7,892 bases of DNA from Fimbriimonadaceae bacterium. Its GTDB lineage: Bacteria; Armatimonadota; Fimbriimonadia; Fimbriimonadales; Fimbriimonadaceae. The stretch covers positions 1-7,892 of the forward strand of contig JACMJO010000540.1 of the NCBI GenBank assembly GCA_014380605.1. The letters are read 5' to 3'. The position numbers were made by a program, and so were the translations under genes. Every line of letters starts with the position of its first letter. Position 1 is the first letter of the stretch. The notes under the pieces are model-generated. The model was not told where the DNA came from and searched no databases. It was given only the letters and a program-made list of their open reading frames with translations. Below are positions 6,757 to 7,892 of the stretch, in pieces.

Positions 6757-6791
6757 GTTGCCGGGACGGTGAGTATATCACGTCCCGGAAC
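6757..6791. repeat. 35-base imperfect inverted repeat (hairpin or operator) between ftsH and the TPR gene
   Basis: The arms are GTT-g-CCGGGACG-g-TGA and TCA-CGTCCCGG-AAC around a five-base centre GTATA. This gives 14 pairs with two single-base bulges on the left arm; the eight-base core CCGGGACG/CGTCCCGG is perfect and very GC-rich. As RNA from the minus strand it would form a strong hairpin starting 24 bases after the ftsH final stop, which fits a 3'-end stabiliser or factor-dependent terminator. No U-tract follows in that direction. As DNA it could be a repressor site, because a -10-like hexamer lies at its centre. Confidence 0.6.
6772..6777 (-). promoter_or_regulatory. Possible -10 hexamer for the TPR gene inside the inverted repeat
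   Basis: The minus strand reads TATACT at the centre of the palindrome, one mismatch from TATAAT, 32 bases before the TPR start. Transcription would begin near 6765 and give a leader of about 25 bases. The -35 position (CAAAAC or nearby) is poor. If real, a protein bound to the surrounding palindrome would block this promoter; otherwise the match may be chance within the hairpin loop. Confidence 0.25.
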
Positions 6792-6815
6792 GAAGTTTTG
6801 CTTGTATCGGAGAAG

Positions 6816-7064
6816 CTACGCTGGACCCGGTTCGAATCGCGGCGGCGCGATACTGGGTTTGCGTGTCTTTTCCGCTTCCTTATCCTCTGCTTCACTCCCA
6901 TCGTCAGGGTGGTTAGTGGGGATTTCTATCTCAGGTAAAGGTTTTCCTGCAAGAACCAGAAGGAAATCGTCACGGTTCAAAGTTTCTCGCTCAAGCAATG
7001 CTTGAACCACCGCATCGAGTTGGCCCCGATGCTCCAACAAAAGATCGGTCGCTCGTCGATGGCT
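6816..7064 (-). pseudogene. ftsH: FtsH C-terminal region downstream of an in-frame TAG
   Basis: Immediately after the TAG at 7065-7067 the same frame continues for 82 codons and ends at a TAG at 6816-6818. The encoded segment looks like the normal end of FtsH. It starts with SHRRATDLLLEHRGQL, fits the family pattern of two amphipathic helices, then has LLERETLNRDDFLLVL, equivalent to the conserved ETL/ETID region. It finishes with a charged linker and a Pro-rich tail (PPRFEPGPA) typical of FtsH ends. It has no start of its own at a sensible place, so it would be translated only by readthrough or if the TAG is not really present. It is best treated as the displaced 3' part of ftsH. Confidence 0.8.
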
Positions 7065-7892
7065 CTAGTCGACGATGTCGCGAACTTCCTCGTCGATCTG
7101 TCTTGCGACGTCTTCGGAGTAGTTTCGCTCATCGTTGTAGTCACGGCCAAGGAACGGGTTGTGGGCTCGACGGCCAAGGGCCAACGTTCCCAACTTCTCG
7201 CTCATGCCGTATTCACAAACCATGGCGCGGGCGATTCTCGTGACGCGCTCAAGATCGTTTGATGCGCCTGTCCAAACTCGGTTGAAGACGATCTCTTCCG
7301 CGACACGTCCGCCGAGCAAGGCAGTGATGTCGTCGTTCAGCTCATCCTTGCTGACCAGGAACTTATCGGCTTCGGGTACATGCCAGGTCGATCCAAGCGA
7401 CATGCCGCGAGGAAGGATCGTCACCTTGTGAACGGGATCGCAGTTCTCAAGAAGCTCGCCGATGACTGCGTGTCCAGCCTCGTGGTAGGCAATAACCTCG
7501 CGCTCGGTGGAGTCCATGATGCGGCTCTTGCGCTGAGGGCCGGCGATAACGCGGTCGAGCGCTTCATCGAGGTCATCTTGTTGGATTCGCGTATGCCCGC
7601 GCCGGGCGGCCAAAAGAGCGCCTTCGTTGAGCATATTCGCGAGATCGGCGCCCGTGAAACCAGGGGTTCGCTTTGCCAGACTTTCCATGCTGACGTCGGT
7701 TTCAATCGGTTTGCCTTTCGCGTGAATCTTCATGATCGCGGCGCGACCAATCTGGTCAGGCGCGTCCACGACGATCTGGCGGTCAAAACGACCCGGTCGA
7801 AGCAAGGCGGGATCGAGAACATCGGGTCGGTTCGTGGCGGCAATCATGATGACGCCCGAGTTGGGGTCAAAGCCGTCCATCTCAACGAGCAT
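7065..7892 (-). CDS. ftsH: ATP-dependent zinc metalloprotease FtsH (5' end outside window; ends at an in-frame TAG)
   Basis: FtsH is a membrane-anchored AAA+ protease that degrades misfolded membrane proteins and selected regulators. The 275 residues seen begin inside the ATPase domain just after Walker B (LVEMDGFD). They include the second region of homology, NRPDVLDPALLRPGRFDRQ (21-39), with arginine-finger positions, and the AAA lid TPGFTGADLANMLNEGALLAAR (77-97 region). The zinc protease motif HEAGH (137-141) is intact, and D213 in SNDLER is the expected third ligand. The two membrane helices, periplasmic part and Walker A lie beyond the window. The frame ends at TAG after RDIVD, about 80 residues short of a normal FtsH, cutting the C-terminal helices of the protease domain, including the leucine-zipper-like part needed for activity in E. 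coli FtsH. The missing part is encoded in frame just downstream. In relatives the stop position is usually a charged residue, so GAG to TAG is a plausible single change. Confidence 0.92.
   Translation of the reverse strand: MLVEMDGFDPNSGVIMIAATNRPDVLDPALLRPGRFDRQIVVDAPDQIGRAAIMKIHAKGKPIETDVSMESLAKRTPGFTGADLANMLNEGALLAARRGHTRIQQDDLDEALDRVIAGPQRKSRIMDSTEREVIAYHEAGHAVIGELLENCDPVHKVTILPRGMSLGSTWHVPEADKFLVSKDELNDDITALLGGRVAEEIVFNRVWTGASNDLERVTRIARAMVCEYGMSEKLGTLALGRRAHNPFLGRDYNDERNYSEDVARQIDEEVRDIVD

Noticed and set aside
6815..6835. A T-loop-like GGTTCGAATC on the plus strand, suggesting a tRNA gene.
   Set aside because: The five bases on either side (CCCGG and CGCGG) do not pair, and no D-arm, anticodon arm or acceptor stem can be placed around it. 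The stretch encodes the PRFEP part of the FtsH tail on the other strand.
6740..6901. An N-terminal extension of the TPR protein starting at 6901.
   Set aside because: It overlaps the ftsH C-terminal coding frame, passes through the inverted repeat, is basic and low-complexity, and the TPR repeats begin only after the Met at 6739.
6816..7040. A separate small gene of about 74 codons starting from TTG at 7040.
   Set aside because: It is in the same frame as ftsH and its product is the normal FtsH C-terminal region, so it is a displaced gene end rather than an independent gene.
7065..7067. Genome-wide reassignment of UAG to an amino acid.
   Set aside because: The kinase, TPR and mutarotase-like genes end at TAG exactly where their families should end, and reading on would run into unrelated antisense or out-of-frame sequence.
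1..7892. Insertion sequence, prophage, CRISPR or toxin-antitoxin content.
   Set aside because: No transposase, integrase, direct repeat array or paired small toxin/antitoxin genes were seen on either strand.

Overview
The window looks like an ordinary chromosomal segment from a free-living, moderately GC-rich bacterium. It is dense with protein genes, has no gap over 100 bases without a gene, and shows no mobile element, phage gene, RNA gene or CRISPR array. The protein set recalls carbohydrate-degrading environmental lineages such as Armatimonadota/Fimbriimonadia, Planctomycetes or Verrucomicrobia. That placement rests on memory of protein families and is a weak inference. Shine-Dalgarno sites are mostly absent, and three genes have a -10-like hexamer almost touching the start codon, so leaderless or near-leaderless transcription may be common here.

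Left block (1-2480, minus strand): a class II aldolase/adducin-family gene overlaps by 4 bases (ATGA) the start of a bifunctional rhamnulose-1-phosphate aldolase/short-chain dehydrogenase gene, which runs off the left edge after 570 codons. A 67-base divergent intergenic region separates this pair from a plus-strand gene (2548-3645) for a galactose-mutarotase-like protein.

Middle block (3658-6348, minus strand): three tightly packed genes encode, in transcription order, a Gfo/Idh/MocA oxidoreductase, a cupin-type D-lyxose ketol-isomerase and a PfkB-family sugar kinase. The last two overlap by ATGA. This block converges on the mutarotase-like gene with only 12 bases between stops. Together with the left block it reads as sugar catabolism: mutarotation, oxidation or isomerisation, phosphorylation, aldol cleavage to a C3 phosphate plus an aldehyde, and aldehyde oxidation. 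Rhamnulose phosphate and lyxose/xylulose or mannose/fructose are the likely substrates.

Right block (6395-7892, minus strand): a small three-repeat TPR protein lies downstream of ftsH, the membrane AAA+ zinc protease gene, which enters from the right edge. Between them is a strong 35-base imperfect inverted repeat with a -10-like hexamer in its centre.

The most notable observation is an in-frame TAG in ftsH (7065-7067). The reading frame continues unchanged for 82 more codons of recognisable FtsH C-terminus before a second TAG. This may be a nonsense mutation, a sequence error or readthrough. Genome-wide UAG recoding is unlikely, because several neighbouring genes end at TAG in sensible places. 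I found no convincing novel defence, mobile or RNA system.
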